DNA of 64,000 nt from Acidithiobacillus sp. YTS05 (GTDB lineage Bacteria; Pseudomonadota; Gammaproteobacteria; Acidithiobacillales; Acidithiobacillaceae), in assembly GCF_024396695.1 (NCBI RefSeq), contig NZ_CP094359.1, positions 992,001 to 1,056,000 of the forward strand. The letters run 5' to 3'. The translations under genes were made by a program, and so were the position numbers. Positions 36,588 to 45,834 of the stretch are shown one piece after another (position 1 is the first letter of the stretch; the number at the start of each line of letters is the position of its first letter). The notes under the pieces are model-generated. The model had not been told where the DNA came from. It worked only from the letters and a program-made list of their open reading frames with translations, and did no database searches.

Positions 36588-37437
36588 ATTGCCGATTTAT
36601 CTCCCTCTGCACCCCGCTGCCTTGCCTATGGCGCAACGGGTGGCGGCCTGGATCGAGGGGGCGGGGCAGCCCGTGCGTTTGACCCTGTGCCGCGAGCTAC
36701 CATTGAATGCTGTGATTGGCGTGGCCCTGGGAGACTTTGCCAATGCCGCTGCCTGGCAAGCCGCCGGTGGAGCCCTTCTCGACCCCCTAGACTGGTCGAG
36801 GCTTGCAGAATATCTGTGTCGCCACTGGCCGCTTGCGGCAATGCCGCGCACCCGCTTTGGCGTGACCCCAGCGGACGCCGCTTTGCCGGGAGAAATCTGG
36901 GTGGGAAATGGGGACGGACTGGTACTGGATCTGGCGCCGCCGGAGTGGGCCTTGTTGCGCTGGGCCGCGAGCCGCGGCTGGCAGTTGGCGACGGCGGAGT
37001 CCTGCACCGCTGGCGGAATTGCCGCGCGCATTGCCGCCTTGCCGGGATCGTCTGCAGTGTTGCGCCAGGGTTTTGTGGTGTACAGCAATGCCGCCAAGGA
37101 AGAGATGCTGGGGGTCTCGGGCGAGACACTGCAGGCGCATGGTGCGGTCTCCGAGGCCGTGGTTGGCGAGATGCTCGATGGTGCCCTGCGTCATGCCGAC
37201 CTTGCCGTTGCGGTCAGCGGTATTGCCGGCCCCGGCGGCGCGGTGCCCGGCAAACCGGTAGGCACCGTCTGTCTGGGCTGGGCAAGCCGCAGCCGACGGC
37301 AGGTGTGCACGTTGCTCTTCGCCGGTGATCGCTGGGCAGTGCAATATGCTGCCGGCTCGGTCGCCATCGGTGGCTTGTTGGGTTTGCTGGCAGAGAGTGA
37401 GCATCCCAAGATTGGTCTGAGCGAATCCCTCGGGTAG
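36577..37437 (+). CDS. CinA C-terminal (PncC amidase) domain protein with an unrecognised N-terminus
   Basis: A 286-aa protein. Residues about 125-280 are a CinA/PncC domain: LATAESCTAGGIAARIAALPGSS, QGFVVYSNAAKEEMLGV, HGAVSEAV, AVSGIAGPGGAVPGKPVGTV. Such domains deamidate nicotinamide mononucleotide. The N-terminal 120 residues (YLPLHPAALPMAQRVAAW...) are not the usual CinA MoCF-like domain, and I do not recognise them. ATG 36577 overlaps thiL. recA follows 33 bases later, the classical cinA-recA order. Confidence 0.82.
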   Translation: MHSELPIYLPLHPAALPMAQRVAAWIEGAGQPVRLTLCRELPLNAVIGVALGDFANAAAWQAAGGALLDPLDWSRLAEYLCRHWPLAAMPRTRFGVTPADAALPGEIWVGNGDGLVLDLAPPEWALLRWAASRGWQLATAESCTAGGIAARIAALPGSSAVLRQGFVVYSNAAKEEMLGVSGETLQAHGAVSEAVVGEMLDGALRHADLAVAVSGIAGPGGAVPGKPVGTVCLGWASRSRRQVCTLLFAGDRWAVQYAAGSVAIGGLLGLLAESEHPKIGLSESLG

Positions 37438-37470
37438 AATGCCCGGGTACCCCAACGAGGAGATGGCAAG

Positions 37471-38511
37471 ATGGATGATCAACGGAGCAAGGCGCTGGCC
37501 GCGGCCCTGTCGCAAATCGACCGCCAGTTTGGCAAGGGTGCCATCATGCGCCTGGGCGAGCAGAGCGCCGTCAAGGACATTGCCGTCTATTCCACGGGTT
37601 CCCTGGGGTTGGATCTGGCCTTGGGCGTCGGCGGGCTGCCGCGTGGGCGTATCGTCGAGATCTATGGGCCGGAATCCTCCGGCAAAACGACCCTGACCCT
37701 GCACGCCATCGCTAGTTGTCAGGCCGCCGGCGGTACCGCGGCCTTCATCGATGCCGAACATGCCCTCGATCCCACCTACGCGCAGAAGCTCGGGGTGGAT
37801 CTCGAAAATCTCCTCATCTCACAGCCGGATACCGGCGAACAGGCGCTGGAGATTGCCGATATGCTGGTGCGCTCCGGTGCCGTCGATCTCATTGTCATTG
37901 ATTCTGTGGCCGCCCTGACTCCCAAGGCGGAAATCGAGGGCGAGATGGGCGATTCGCACGTCGGTCTGCAGGCGCGTCTGATGAGCCAGGCGCTGCGCAA
38001 ACTCACCGCCAACATCTCGCGTACCAATACTTTGGTCATTTTCATCAACCAGATCCGCATGAAAATCGGTGTCATGTATGGCAGCCCGGAAACCACCACC
38101 GGCGGCAATGCCCTCAAGTTTTACGCCTCGGTACGGCTGGATATCCGCCGCATTGGCGCCATCAAGAAGGGCGACGAGGTCCTTGGTAACGATACCCGGG
38201 TGAAGGTGGTCAAAAACAAGGTGGCTCCTCCCTTTCGCGAGGCGGAGTTCGCCATCTATTACGGCGAAGGCATTTCGCGTCTGTCGGAGCTGGTCGATCT
38301 GGGTGTCAAGTTCGACATTTTGGAAAAGAGCGGGGCTTGGTACAGCTACGGTACGGAGCGGATCGGGCAGGGCAAGGAAAACGCCCGCCAGTATCTGAAA
38401 GAGCATCCGGAGGTAGCCAAGACCATCGAGGACAAAGTGCGTGCCGCGGCCCTGGGTCACCCGCTGGCCTTTGCCGAAGAGGTTCCGGGGCTCGCCGAAG
38501 CCGAGGCATGA
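37471..38511 (+). CDS. recA: Recombinase RecA
   Basis: A 346-aa strand-exchange ATPase. Walker [10 protein letters not shown], Walker [12 protein letters not shown], loop L2 region [20 protein letters not shown], and an acidic tail. It carries out homologous recombination and triggers LexA cleavage. CGAGGAG lies upstream of ATG 37471. I see no LexA-type palindrome in the short gap before it, so transcription may begin at cinA or thiL. Confidence 0.99.
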   Translation: MDDQRSKALAAALSQIDRQFGKGAIMRLGEQSAVKDIAVYSTGSLGLDLALGVGGLPRGRIVEIYGPESSGKTTLTLHAIASCQAAGGTAAFIDAEHALDPTYAQKLGVDLENLLISQPDTGEQALEIADMLVRSGAVDLIVIDSVAALTPKAEIEGEMGDSHVGLQARLMSQALRKLTANISRTNTLVIFINQIRMKIGVMYGSPETTTGGNALKFYASVRLDIRRIGAIKKGDEVLGNDTRVKVVKNKVAPPFREAEFAIYYGEGISRLSELVDLGVKFDILEKSGAWYSYGTERIGQGKENARQYLKEHPEVAKTIEDKVRAAALGHPLAFAEEVPGLAEAEA

Positions 38512-38966
38512 GTGACGGGGAGGCGGCCATCGAGGCCGCAGCCCTGCGATTGCTGGCGCGCCGAGAATACGCCCGCGCCGAGTTACGATCTCGCCTCGTG
38601 CGGCAGTCCGGCTTCGCCGCTGAGGCGGTGGATGCGGTCCTTACAAGTTTGGAAGGGCGCGGATATCTGAGCGATGCCCGCTACCGTGAGGCGCGGATGC
38701 GCAGTCGAGCCGCGCGTGGTCAGGGCCCCGTGCGGGTGGCGCAGGACTGGCGCGCGAGTGGTGCAGGCGATGACCGCGTCTTGCTGGCGGAGGTCGATTG
38801 GCTGGCACGGGCGCGGCAGGTGCTGCAGAAGCGTTTTGGTGAGCAGGCACCTGGCGACGCCAAGGAATGGGCACGCCGGGCGCGTTTTTTACAGGGGCGG
38901 GGCTTTCCTCCCGATTTGATTCGCAAGGCGTTGGCCGGAGAAGATTTTTTCGCGGATGGGGAGTGA
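38508..38966 (+). CDS. recX: RecA regulator RecX
   Basis: A 152-aa helical protein that modulates RecA filaments. [22 protein letters not shown] at the start, [25 protein letters not shown], and the ending KARFLQ-type repeat [19 protein letters not shown] are typical. ATG 38508 overlaps the recA stop (ATGA), so the two are coupled. Frames reaching further upstream are recA shadows. Confidence 0.92.
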   Translation: MSDGEAAIEAAALRLLARREYARAELRSRLVRQSGFAAEAVDAVLTSLEGRGYLSDARYREARMRSRAARGQGPVRVAQDWRASGAGDDRVLLAEVDWLARARQVLQKRFGEQAPGDAKEWARRARFLQGRGFPPDLIRKALAGEDFFADGE

Positions 38967-38995
38967 GCCCCGCCGAGTATCGTTCAGGGAGTCAC

Positions 38996-41635
38996 ATGAA
39001 GTCAGCAGCCATCCGTACCGCTTTTCTGGAGTTTTTTGCCAGCCAAGGGCATCAGATCGTCCCCAGCAGCCCGCTGGTGCCGCGTAATGACCCGACGCTG
39101 CTCTTCACCAATGCGGGTATGGTGCAGTTCAAGGATACCTTTCTGGGACTGGAGCAGCGCCCCTATGCGCGGGCCGTCTCCACCCAGCGCTGCATGCGCG
39201 CCGGCGGCAAGCACAACGATCTCGAAAATGTAGGGTACACCGCACGGCACCATACCTTCTTCGAGATGCTCGGTAATTTCTCTTTTGGCGATTACTTCAA
39301 GCGGGAAGCCATCCGGTTTGCCTGGCGTTTCCTCACCGAGACCCTGGGACTGCCAGCCGAAAAACTCTGGGTGACGGTCTACGAAAAGGATGACGAAGCG
39401 GCCGCGATCTGGCTCGACGAGATGAAAGTCGACGCAACGCGTTTCTCCCGCTGCGGCGACAAGGACAACTTCTGGAGTATGGGCGATACCGGCCCCTGCG
39501 GTCCCTGTTCCGAGATTTTTTACGATCATGGCGCGGAAATCCCTGGCGGTCCGCCCGGAAGCCCCGATGCCGACGGTGACCGCTATATCGAGATCTGGAA
39601 TCTGGTTTTCATGCAATACGACCGGGATAGTTCGGGCAAGCTCACGCCCTTGCCCAAGCCTTCGGTCGACACCGGTATGGGGCTGGAGCGACTGGCGGCG
39701 GTCCTGCAGGGCGTACACAACAACTACGACACCGACATCTTTCAGGTGCTGATCGCCGCCGCGGCAGAGCTTGCCGCTACCCCTTATGGTGCCAGCGCCG
39801 AAAGTGATACCAGTCTGCGGGTCTTGGCCGATCACATTCGCGCCTGCAGTTTCCTGATCACCGATGGCGTCATGCCGAGCAATGAAGGTCGTGGTTATGT
39901 GCTGCGGCGTATCATCCGCCGTGCGGTGCGGCATGGGCGTAAGCTGGGCGTCGAGGATGCATTTTTCTATCGTCTCGTGGCCCCGCTGGTTGCCAGCATG
40001 GGGGACGCCTACCCAGAGCTGCGCCAGGCACAACACGAGGTCGAGCGGCAGCTGCATCGCGAGGAAGACAAATTCCGCGAGACCTTACAGCGCGGGCTCG
40101 ATCTCCTTGACGAGGCCATTGCCAAACTGCCGGCAGGGGCGCCCATCCCCGGCGAGGTCATCTTTCGCCTGTCCGATACCTACGGTTTTCCGGTTGATTT
40201 GACCGCCGATATCGCCCGTGAGCGTGGCCTGGAGATGGACATGGCGGGCTTTGACGCGGCCCTGGCCGAGCAGCGCCAACGCTCCCGCGCCGCGTGGTCG
40301 GGCAGCGGCGCGGTGAAGGCGGAAAAGATCTATCACGATTTGGCCATGCATCTACCGGCTACGGAATTTTTGGGCTATGGCGGTTGCGATGGGGCCGGGG
40401 GCGTGCTTGCCATCGTGCGCGATGGCGCCAGTGTGGACAGTCTGGCGGCGGGCCAGTCCGCCGCGATCATCCTGGATCAGACGCCATTCTATGCTGAGTC
40501 GGGTGGACAGGCGGGTGACGTCGGCAAGCTCTTCCATGGTCAGGAAATACTCTTTACCGTGACGGACACGCAAAAGCCGGTGCCCAGCCAGCATGTGCAT
40601 ATCGGCACCCTGGAACGTGGCAGCGTCCATGTCGGGCAGGTCCTGCAGGCAGTGGTCGATCCCGCCGCCCGCGCTGCCACCGCCGCGCACCATTCAGCGA
40701 CGCATCTTCTGCATGCGGTACTACGCCGGCGCTTGGGCAGCCATGTGCAGCAAAAAGGATCGCTGGTGAATGCCGAACGGCTGCGCTTCGACTTCAGCCA
40801 TCCCGAGCCTCTGGAGGCGGCGGAGTTACAGGCCATCGAGCGTGAGGTAAATGCGGCCATTCGCGCCAATGTGCAGGCCGAGACGCGGGTATTGCCCCTG
40901 GCCGAGGCCCAGGCCTTGGGCGCCATGGCCCTCTTTGGCGAGAAATACGGCGAGGAAGTTCGGGTTGTGCTGATGGGGGAGCACTCGCTGGAGTTTTGTG
41001 GTGGTACCCATGTCGCTGCCCTTGGAGAGATCGGCTTCTTCAGGATTCTGAGTGAGTCCGCCGTCGCCGCGGGGGTTCGCCGTATCGAGGCCGTCGTTGG
41101 GGAGGCCGCCTTGCGCAGTGTGCAGCAGGATGAGGAACGTCTGCGCGGGGCAGCGGCTTTGCTCAAGGCAGCCCCCGCCGAACTCGATCAGCGTCTGGCC
41201 CAGACCCTGGAACGCTTGCGGCAACTGGAGAAGGAACTGGAGCGCAGCAAGCGTGATTTGGCCGCCAGCGCGGGTGCCGATCTGGCCGCGCGGGTAGAGC
41301 GCATTCAGGATGTCCCGGTTCTGTTGCAACGCCTGGATGGGATGGATGCCAAGGCCCTGCGCGAGGTGCTCGATCGTCTGCGCTCGGAAATCAGCTCCGG
41401 CATCATCGTTCTAGCCGGCGTGGCCGATGACAAGGTGTCGCTCTTGGCGGCGGTCAGCAAGGATCTGCATGGCAAGGTCCATGCGGGTGAACTAGTGAAT
41501 GTCGTTGCTCAGCCTTTGGGGGGCAAGGGAGGCGGGCGGCCCGATATGGCTCAGGCCGGTGCCGCGCAAGCGGAAGGGCTGGACGCGGCGATGGCCGAGG
41601 CAAGGACGTGGCTTAACGAGAAGATTGCTTCCTGA
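38996..41635 (+). CDS. alaS: Alanine-tRNA ligase
   Basis: An 879-aa class II synthetase. Catalytic core from [19 protein letters not shown], motif-2 region [17 protein letters not shown], editing-domain zinc residues HSATHLL and CGGTHV, and a C-terminal coiled coil and oligomerisation domain ending [17 protein letters not shown] 38996 with GGGAG upstream is the family start. recA-recX-alaS is a widespread gene order. It converges with the secreted His/Pro-rich protein gene, 14 bases apart. Confidence 0.98.
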   Translation: MKSAAIRTAFLEFFASQGHQIVPSSPLVPRNDPTLLFTNAGMVQFKDTFLGLEQRPYARAVSTQRCMRAGGKHNDLENVGYTARHHTFFEMLGNFSFGDYFKREAIRFAWRFLTETLGLPAEKLWVTVYEKDDEAAAIWLDEMKVDATRFSRCGDKDNFWSMGDTGPCGPCSEIFYDHGAEIPGGPPGSPDADGDRYIEIWNLVFMQYDRDSSGKLTPLPKPSVDTGMGLERLAAVLQGVHNNYDTDIFQVLIAAAAELAATPYGASAESDTSLRVLADHIRACSFLITDGVMPSNEGRGYVLRRIIRRAVRHGRKLGVEDAFFYRLVAPLVASMGDAYPELRQAQHEVERQLHREEDKFRETLQRGLDLLDEAIAKLPAGAPIPGEVIFRLSDTYGFPVDLTADIARERGLEMDMAGFDAALAEQRQRSRAAWSGSGAVKAEKIYHDLAMHLPATEFLGYGGCDGAGGVLAIVRDGASVDSLAAGQSAAIILDQTPFYAESGGQAGDVGKLFHGQEILFTVTDTQKPVPSQHVHIGTLERGSVHVGQVLQAVVDPAARAATAAHHSATHLLHAVLRRRLGSHVQQKGSLVNAERLRFDFSHPEPLEAAELQAIEREVNAAIRANVQAETRVLPLAEAQALGAMALFGEKYGEEVRVVLMGEHSLEFCGGTHVAALGEIGFFRILSESAVAAGVRRIEAVVGEAALRSVQQDEERLRGAAALLKAAPAELDQRLAQTLERLRQLEKELERSKRDLAASAGADLAARVERIQDVPVLLQRLDGMDAKALREVLDRLRSEISSGIIVLAGVADDKVSLLAAVSKDLHGKVHAGELVNVVAQPLGGKGGGRPDMAQAGAAQAEGLDAAMAEARTWLNEKIAS

Positions 41636-41649
41636 GGGAGCGACCAGAA

Positions 41650-42273
41650 TCAGGGGCGGCCAGGGCCATGGTCGCCCTGCCAACCACGGTCTCCTGGCCC
41701 ATGATCTCCGCGGCCGGGGTTGCCATGATCGGGACCATGTCCTCCCCGCTGCTCTCCATGCGGACCGTATTCACGCTGCGGCCCTTGTGGATGCTGCGGG
41801 TGATAGGGACCGTGATCCGATCCGTGTGGCCGGTATTGCTGGGGGACGGGCGGCTGCGGCCGGGCTTGCGGCCGAAAATGCCGCCAATGTGGGTCGCGCG
41901 CGCGATAGTGGGCTTCATTCTGTACGCGTTGCCAGTCTCCGGGATGCCAGCGCTGTAATCCCGGGGGCGGTGCCGCAATCGGGCGCCACGGGCCGCGATA
42001 CCCAGGACCTGACCACCAACGATTGCCGTAATAATAGTAGTAGCTGGAGCCGCCATAGAAAATGGGCTGAGAACTGCCATAGGCCGCGTACACTCCCAAA
42101 CTGGGCAGCCAAACCATCAGCGGTGGACTAGCGACGACCGCAGGCGGGTAGTACGCCGGTGTGCCGATGTTCAGTTGCAGATCAATGGGGCTGGCCATTG
42201 CTGCGCTACTCAGGCCCAGAACTGCAATGCCTAACAGGCCATTTCTTAGGGAAAATCTCTTCTGCTTTTTCAT
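41650..42273 (-). CDS. Secreted His/Pro/Gly/Tyr-rich protein
   Basis: A 207-aa exported protein with a clear signal peptide (RFSLRNGLLGIAVLGLSSAAMAS, about 1-28). The first half of the mature part is aromatic-rich (GGSSYYYYYGNRWWSGPGY). The second half (about 135-207) is low-complexity, with many His, Pro, Gly and Asp in short loose repeats (HGPDHGNPGRGDHGPGDRG). The His/Asp content suggests metal binding or a surface role, which is inference. CTGGAGAA lies upstream of the ATG. It diverges from the ECF sigma gene across 150 bases and could be one of its targets. Confidence 0.75.
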   Translation of the reverse strand: MKKQKRFSLRNGLLGIAVLGLSSAAMASPIDLQLNIGTPAYYPPAVVASPPLMVWLPSLGVYAAYGSSQPIFYGGSSYYYYYGNRWWSGPGYRGPWRPIAAPPPGLQRWHPGDWQRVQNEAHYRARDPHWRHFRPQARPQPPVPQQYRPHGSDHGPYHPQHPQGPQREYGPHGEQRGGHGPDHGNPGRGDHGPGDRGWQGDHGPGRP

Positions 42274-42401
42274 GATGATTTCTCCAGTTGTGTTCCGCTC
42301 GTGGTCAAGTGCAGGTACTCTGCGCTATCCTCGGGCCAGACTGTACCAATGAGCATACGGCTTTGCGGTAGAGAGGTGCGAATGCAAAAGTGTGAGGAAT
42401 C

Positions 42402-42431
42402 ATGAATTGTCCCGTAATGCCTCATGATTGA
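42402..42431 (+). CDS. Probable 9-codon leader peptide of the ECF sigma operon
   Basis: ATG 42402 follows TGAGGA by a few bases and opens the peptide MNCPVMPHD, stop TGA 42429-42431. The stop overlaps the start of the sigma gene (ATG 42424), which itself has no ribosome site and has an in-frame TAA at 42415. Translation of the sigma gene would thus depend on ribosomes ending the leader. An inverted repeat (AATCATGA at 42398, TCATGATT at 42422) places both start codons in a possible hairpin. Confidence 0.45.
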   Translation: MNCPVMPHD

Positions 42432-42975
42432 CACCGCCGAACTGGAGCGGCTGCTACTTGCGGTTGCGTGTGGCGATCAGCAGGCGTTCCAGCGTTTTTA
42501 CCGGGAGACGTCTGCGCATCTCTACCCCGTGGCTTTGCGTATTCTGAGAGAGGATGGCCGTGCGGCCGATTGTTTGCAGGATGCCTTTCTCAAGATCTGG
42601 CTGAAGGCATCCGAGTATCGCGCAGGTCGCTCTCCCATGGCCTGGGCGGCGGCGATCGTGCGTTACCAGGCGATTGATCTGTTGCGCCGTATGCCCAAGG
42701 ACGAGCCTGGTTGGGAAGAGCCCGACTGGGAGCGCGAAGAATGGGGGGCCGTGCATAATGAGGCCGCATTGTATCCTGCCGAGCGCAAGCGTATCGAGGA
42801 TTGTTTGCAGAAGATGACAACAGAGCAGCGCCAGGCCATCGTGCAGGCCTTTTATCGTGCCGCGACCTACGAAGAGGTAGCCACACACTTTGGGGCGGCT
42901 CTGGGGACGGTGAAAAGCTGGATTCGTAGGGGATTATTGTTTTTGAGGGACTGTTTGCAGCATGAATCTGCGTAA
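42424..42975 (+). CDS. ECF sigma factor (SigK/RskA-paired type)
   Basis: A 183-aa sigma factor. Region 2: GRAADCLQDAFLKIWLKA and AAAIVRYQAIDLLRR; region 4: MTTEQRQAIVQAFYRAATYEEVATHFG with AALGTVKSWIRRGLLFLRDC. The overlapping downstream gene encodes an RskA-type membrane anti-sigma factor, so it belongs to the SigK-like ECF group. ATG 42424 is the only reasonable start but lacks a ribosome site; see the leader peptide. Likely targets are its own operon and perhaps the divergent secreted protein. The inducing signal is unknown; oxidative or metal stress would fit the ferritin-like gene. Confidence 0.9.
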   Translation: MIDTAELERLLLAVACGDQQAFQRFYRETSAHLYPVALRILREDGRAADCLQDAFLKIWLKASEYRAGRSPMAWAAAIVRYQAIDLLRRMPKDEPGWEEPDWEREEWGAVHNEAALYPAERKRIEDCLQKMTTEQRQAIVQAFYRAATYEEVATHFGAALGTVKSWIRRGLLFLRDCLQHESA

Positions 42976-43690
42976 GCATCCGCAACTTTCCGAGCAACTG
43001 GCAGCGCTGTATGTGATCGGCAGCCTGCGAGGAAGGGCACGCCTCCGCTTCGCGCGGCTCGTGCAGCAGGATGTCGTCCTTGCGCAGATGGTGGAGCGCT
43101 GGGAGGATTTACTGTTGCCTGCCATGCTTCCTGCGCGTCCGCAGCCGGTGCCAGAGCGCGTATGGCATGGCATTCGTGCGCAGTTGCCCAGAGCGACCCT
43201 CGCCCAACCCCGATCCCGATCGTCGCATCTGCCATGGTGGCGCCGCCTTGCCCTGTGGCAGGGCCTGAGCGCGGCGCTGGCAGTCGTGCTGGTGGTCAGT
43301 TGGTTATGGCCCAGCGTGCCGCGCATGCCCATGCTGGCAGTCGTCAATAATAGCCAAGGGCAGGCAACCTGGGTATTTCATGCCAGCGCTCATCATATGC
43401 GCCTGGTCACCCTGCGAAACACCCAAATTCCCCCGAATAAATCCATGCAGCTATGGGCCATTGTGCCCGGTAAGAAGCCTGTTTCGATGGGACTGTTGCC
43501 GATGCAGGAAGGGCAGACGCCGGTACTGCCGGTGCCGGACCACATGAACCTTTCTCACGCCCGCCTGTTGGCGGTGACCATGGAGCCTGCTGGAGGTTCT
43601 CCGACCGGGCAACCCACCGGGCCCATACTGCTCAAGGCGACGTTGATCAGCAGTCAGGATGCATCCACAGGTCCACGCCGTGCGTACTAG
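42962..43690 (+). CDS. RskA-type anti-sigma factor
   Basis: A 242-aa single-pass membrane protein. Cytoplasmic N-terminal sigma-binding part (YVIGSLRGRARLRFARLV...MVERWEDLL, about 15-55), membrane helix at about 95-118, and a periplasmic RskA domain of about 120 residues (VVNNSQGQATWVFHASA, MQLWAIVPGKKPVSMGLLP). It starts 14 bases before the sigma stop, hence coupled. Known family role: holds the sigma factor at the membrane until proteolysis releases it. Confidence 0.88.
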   Translation: MNLRKHPQLSEQLAALYVIGSLRGRARLRFARLVQQDVVLAQMVERWEDLLLPAMLPARPQPVPERVWHGIRAQLPRATLAQPRSRSSHLPWWRRLALWQGLSAALAVVLVVSWLWPSVPRMPMLAVVNNSQGQATWVFHASAHHMRLVTLRNTQIPPNKSMQLWAIVPGKKPVSMGLLPMQEGQTPVLPVPDHMNLSHARLLAVTMEPAGGSPTGQPTGPILLKATLISSQDASTGPRRAY

Positions 43691-43742
43691 ATTGTGATGA
43701 CACAGTTCATCACTCTTTTCTCGTCACAGGCAGGAGAATATC

Positions 43743-44363
43743 ATGCAGGAAAATGAGCAAGTTGGCGCAAATCGTCGGGATTTTCTGAAAAAAAGTGCCC
43801 TTTTTGGCTTGGGTCTGGCCGCCGCCGGAAATCTGGTTTTGCCGGCCACGGCGCGGGCCGCAGGGATGTCTGCGAACAGCGAGAGCCACGATCTGGGTAT
43901 CCTGAACTTTGCCCTGAATGCCGAACATCAGGCGATTGCGGCCTACCAGGTAGGAGCTGACAGTAAGCTCCTGCAGCCGGGTCCGCTCAAACTGGCCCTG
44001 CAATTTCAGAAGGATCATGAAGCGCACGCGGCCGTACTCGCCGAGACGATCAAGAAGATGGGTGGTAAGCCGGTTGCGGCCAAGCTGCCACTCACCGCTT
44101 CCATGGGTGACTTGGCCAAGGCCTGGGGTTTCCCTGTTGATAAGTTGAAGGATCAGGCCGACGTGCTGCATTTTGCCGCAGGCTTGGAAATCGGCGCCGC
44201 CAAGGCGTATTTAGGGGCAGTGAAACAGTTCAGTAATCCGGAGCTCGCGCACGCCGCAGCCAATATCGAAGGCGACGAGGCGATGCATTTTGCCACGTTG
44301 CGCAATGCTTTGGGGATGAATCCCGTGCCCGCTGCCTTCATCTCGGCCATGCCGGACGACTGA
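43743..44363 (+). CDS. Tat-exported ferritin-like protein
   Basis: A 206-aa protein with twin-arginine signal RRDFLKK (residues 11-17) and hydrophobic stretch, cleaved near ARAAG. The mature domain is a four-helix ferritin-like bundle with two Glu/His pairs: NAEHQAIAAYQ and EKDHEAH-like QKDHEAHAAVL, then AAGLEIGAAKAY and IEGDEAMHFATL. Such sites usually bind di-iron. Tat export suggests the metal site is filled in the cytoplasm. It lies 52 bases after the anti-sigma gene and before a terminator, so it is the last gene of the ECF operon. Confidence 0.85.
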   Translation: MQENEQVGANRRDFLKKSALFGLGLAAAGNLVLPATARAAGMSANSESHDLGILNFALNAEHQAIAAYQVGADSKLLQPGPLKLALQFQKDHEAHAAVLAETIKKMGGKPVAAKLPLTASMGDLAKAWGFPVDKLKDQADVLHFAAGLEIGAAKAYLGAVKQFSNPELAHAAANIEGDEAMHFATLRNALGMNPVPAAFISAMPDD

Positions 44364-44376
44364 TACAGCGTAGTGG

Positions 44377-44403
44377 AAAAAAGGCGCTGCGGCGCCTTTT
44401 TTT
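44377..44403. terminator. Bidirectional terminator between ferritin-like and MFS genes
   Basis: Stem GGCGC/GCGCC flanked by an A-run (44377-44382) and a T-run (44397-44403); works for both convergent genes. Confidence 0.85.
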
Positions 44404-44426
44404 GTGCCTGCAGCGAATTGTCTCGA

Positions 44427-45620
44427 TCAGGCGACCCGTGGTGCACTGCGCAGGGTGAGTCCGGTGAATGCTGCAATTGTCGCGCAGAAGAGTATTACCA
44501 GGGCCATGGGTACGGCACTGGGGATGTCGATGAGACCCACGCCCATGGCGGCGACGGCAGCGCTGGCAAATTGCAGACTGCCGAGCAGGGCGGAGGCGGT
44601 GCCCGCCTGCTTCCCTTGTTCTTGCATGGCCAGGGCGCTGCTGTTGGGGGAAACCAAGCCGATGGAGGCGACATAGAAGAAGAGCGGCACGATGAGACCC
44701 GCAAGGCCCGTTTGCGGTACGAGACTTGCAAAAAGCAGGAACGCTGCGGCGCAAAACTGAATGAATAAGGCTGTCCGCAACAGGACGTGCGGAGAGTAAC
44801 GTCGGTGCAGAAAACGATTGAACTGGGAGAGAAGGATCAGACCCAGGGCATTGAGGCCAAAGATCCAGCCAAAATCGTGCGCTGGCACTTTGTGTAAGTC
44901 GATGAACACGAAGGGAGATCCGGCAATGTAGGCAAACATGCCGGAAAAGCTGGCCGCGAGAATAATGGCGTAGGGACGAAACTGCGGGTCACGAAGCAGG
45001 ATCCAGAAGCGCGAGACAATGGCATACAGATGCAGCGAGTGCGCGGGATCTCCGCGATGGCCGGAAGGCAAGAGCAAGGCACTGCTCAGCAAGCTGAGGA
45101 GCCCGAGGACCGCCAGCAGGACGAAGATTGCTTGCCAGCCAGACCAGAGGAGCAGATAGCCACCCAGGAGGGGAGCAAAAATCGGAGCGACGCCCATGAC
45201 CAGGATCATCCGTGCAAAGACGTGGCTAGCGTCCTGCGGCGGAAAGAGGTCGCGCACCAATGCGCGGCCAATGACTGGCCCCGAGCATGCGCCGATGCCC
45301 TGCAGCAGACGGAAGAAGGATAGCCAGACGGCGCTGGGGGCCATTGCGCAGGCGAGGGATGCGAGTACGTAGAGCGCCAGGGCGAGCAGCAGGGGAGCGC
45401 GGCGACCGAAACGATCGCTGATGGGGCCGAGGATCGCCTGGCCCCCGGAAAATCCGAGAAAAAAAGCGGCAAGGGTAAGCTGGATAGCGAATTGGTTGAC
45501 TTGAAAGTGCTGTTGCAGGGTTGGCAAACTGGGCAGGTACATGTCGATGGACAGGGCGCCGAAGGCGCTGAGGCTGCCGAGAAGAAATACACTGCGCCGT
45601 GGATGAAAGTTTTCTGTCAC
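44427..45620 (-). CDS. Bcr/CflA-family multidrug efflux MFS transporter
   Basis: A 397-aa inner-membrane protein with about twelve helices. Bcr/CflA blocks: SIDMYLPSLPTLQQHF near the start, GQAILGPISDRFGRRAPLL (loop 2-3) and LLQGIGACSGPVIGRALVRDL (motif C region). The family exports drugs such as bicyclomycin or sulfonamides, or amino acids such as cysteine. It stands alone; no regulator is adjacent. The start at 45620 gives the usual short charged N-terminus (MTENFHPRRS). Confidence 0.88.
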   Translation of the reverse strand: MTENFHPRRSVFLLGSLSAFGALSIDMYLPSLPTLQQHFQVNQFAIQLTLAAFFLGFSGGQAILGPISDRFGRRAPLLLALALYVLASLACAMAPSAVWLSFFRLLQGIGACSGPVIGRALVRDLFPPQDASHVFARMILVMGVAPIFAPLLGGYLLLWSGWQAIFVLLAVLGLLSLLSSALLLPSGHRGDPAHSLHLYAIVSRFWILLRDPQFRPYAIILAASFSGMFAYIAGSPFVFIDLHKVPAHDFGWIFGLNALGLILLSQFNRFLHRRYSPHVLLRTALFIQFCAAAFLLFASLVPQTGLAGLIVPLFFYVASIGLVSPNSSALAMQEQGKQAGTASALLGSLQFASAAVAAMGVGLIDIPSAVPMALVILFCATIAAFTGLTLRSAPRVA

Positions 45621-45735
45621 CGCTTCGATTCCGCCAGAAACCGGCGATGATAACGCAGCGTTATAGAAGTCGCCAGCGCTATCAAGGGCATGTTGTGAGT
45701 AAATTTAGTGAGGTGAAAATTATTGCAATATTATC

Positions 45736-45749
45736 CTGATATATATCAA
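45736..45749. promoter_or_regulatory. Possible FNR/ANR-type site
   Basis: CTGATATATATCAA differs by one base from the FNR consensus TTGATnnnnATCAA. It lies 15 bases upstream of a TTGACA box (45764-45769) that faces the DUF4168 gene. The surrounding 100 bases are AT-rich compared with the rest of the window, so chance matches are more likely here. Confidence 0.4.
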
Positions 45750-45834
45750 TTAACAATTCAGTTTTGACAATGGCGGATTATTCTTGTTACGGTCTGGTTT
45801 CATGATTTGCAGCGTAATCAAAAAAGGAGAGTTC

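Noticed and set aside
37438..37470. LexA (SOS) box before recA
   Set aside because: The 33-base gap after the cinA-like gene contains no CTGT-N8-ACAG or similar palindrome.
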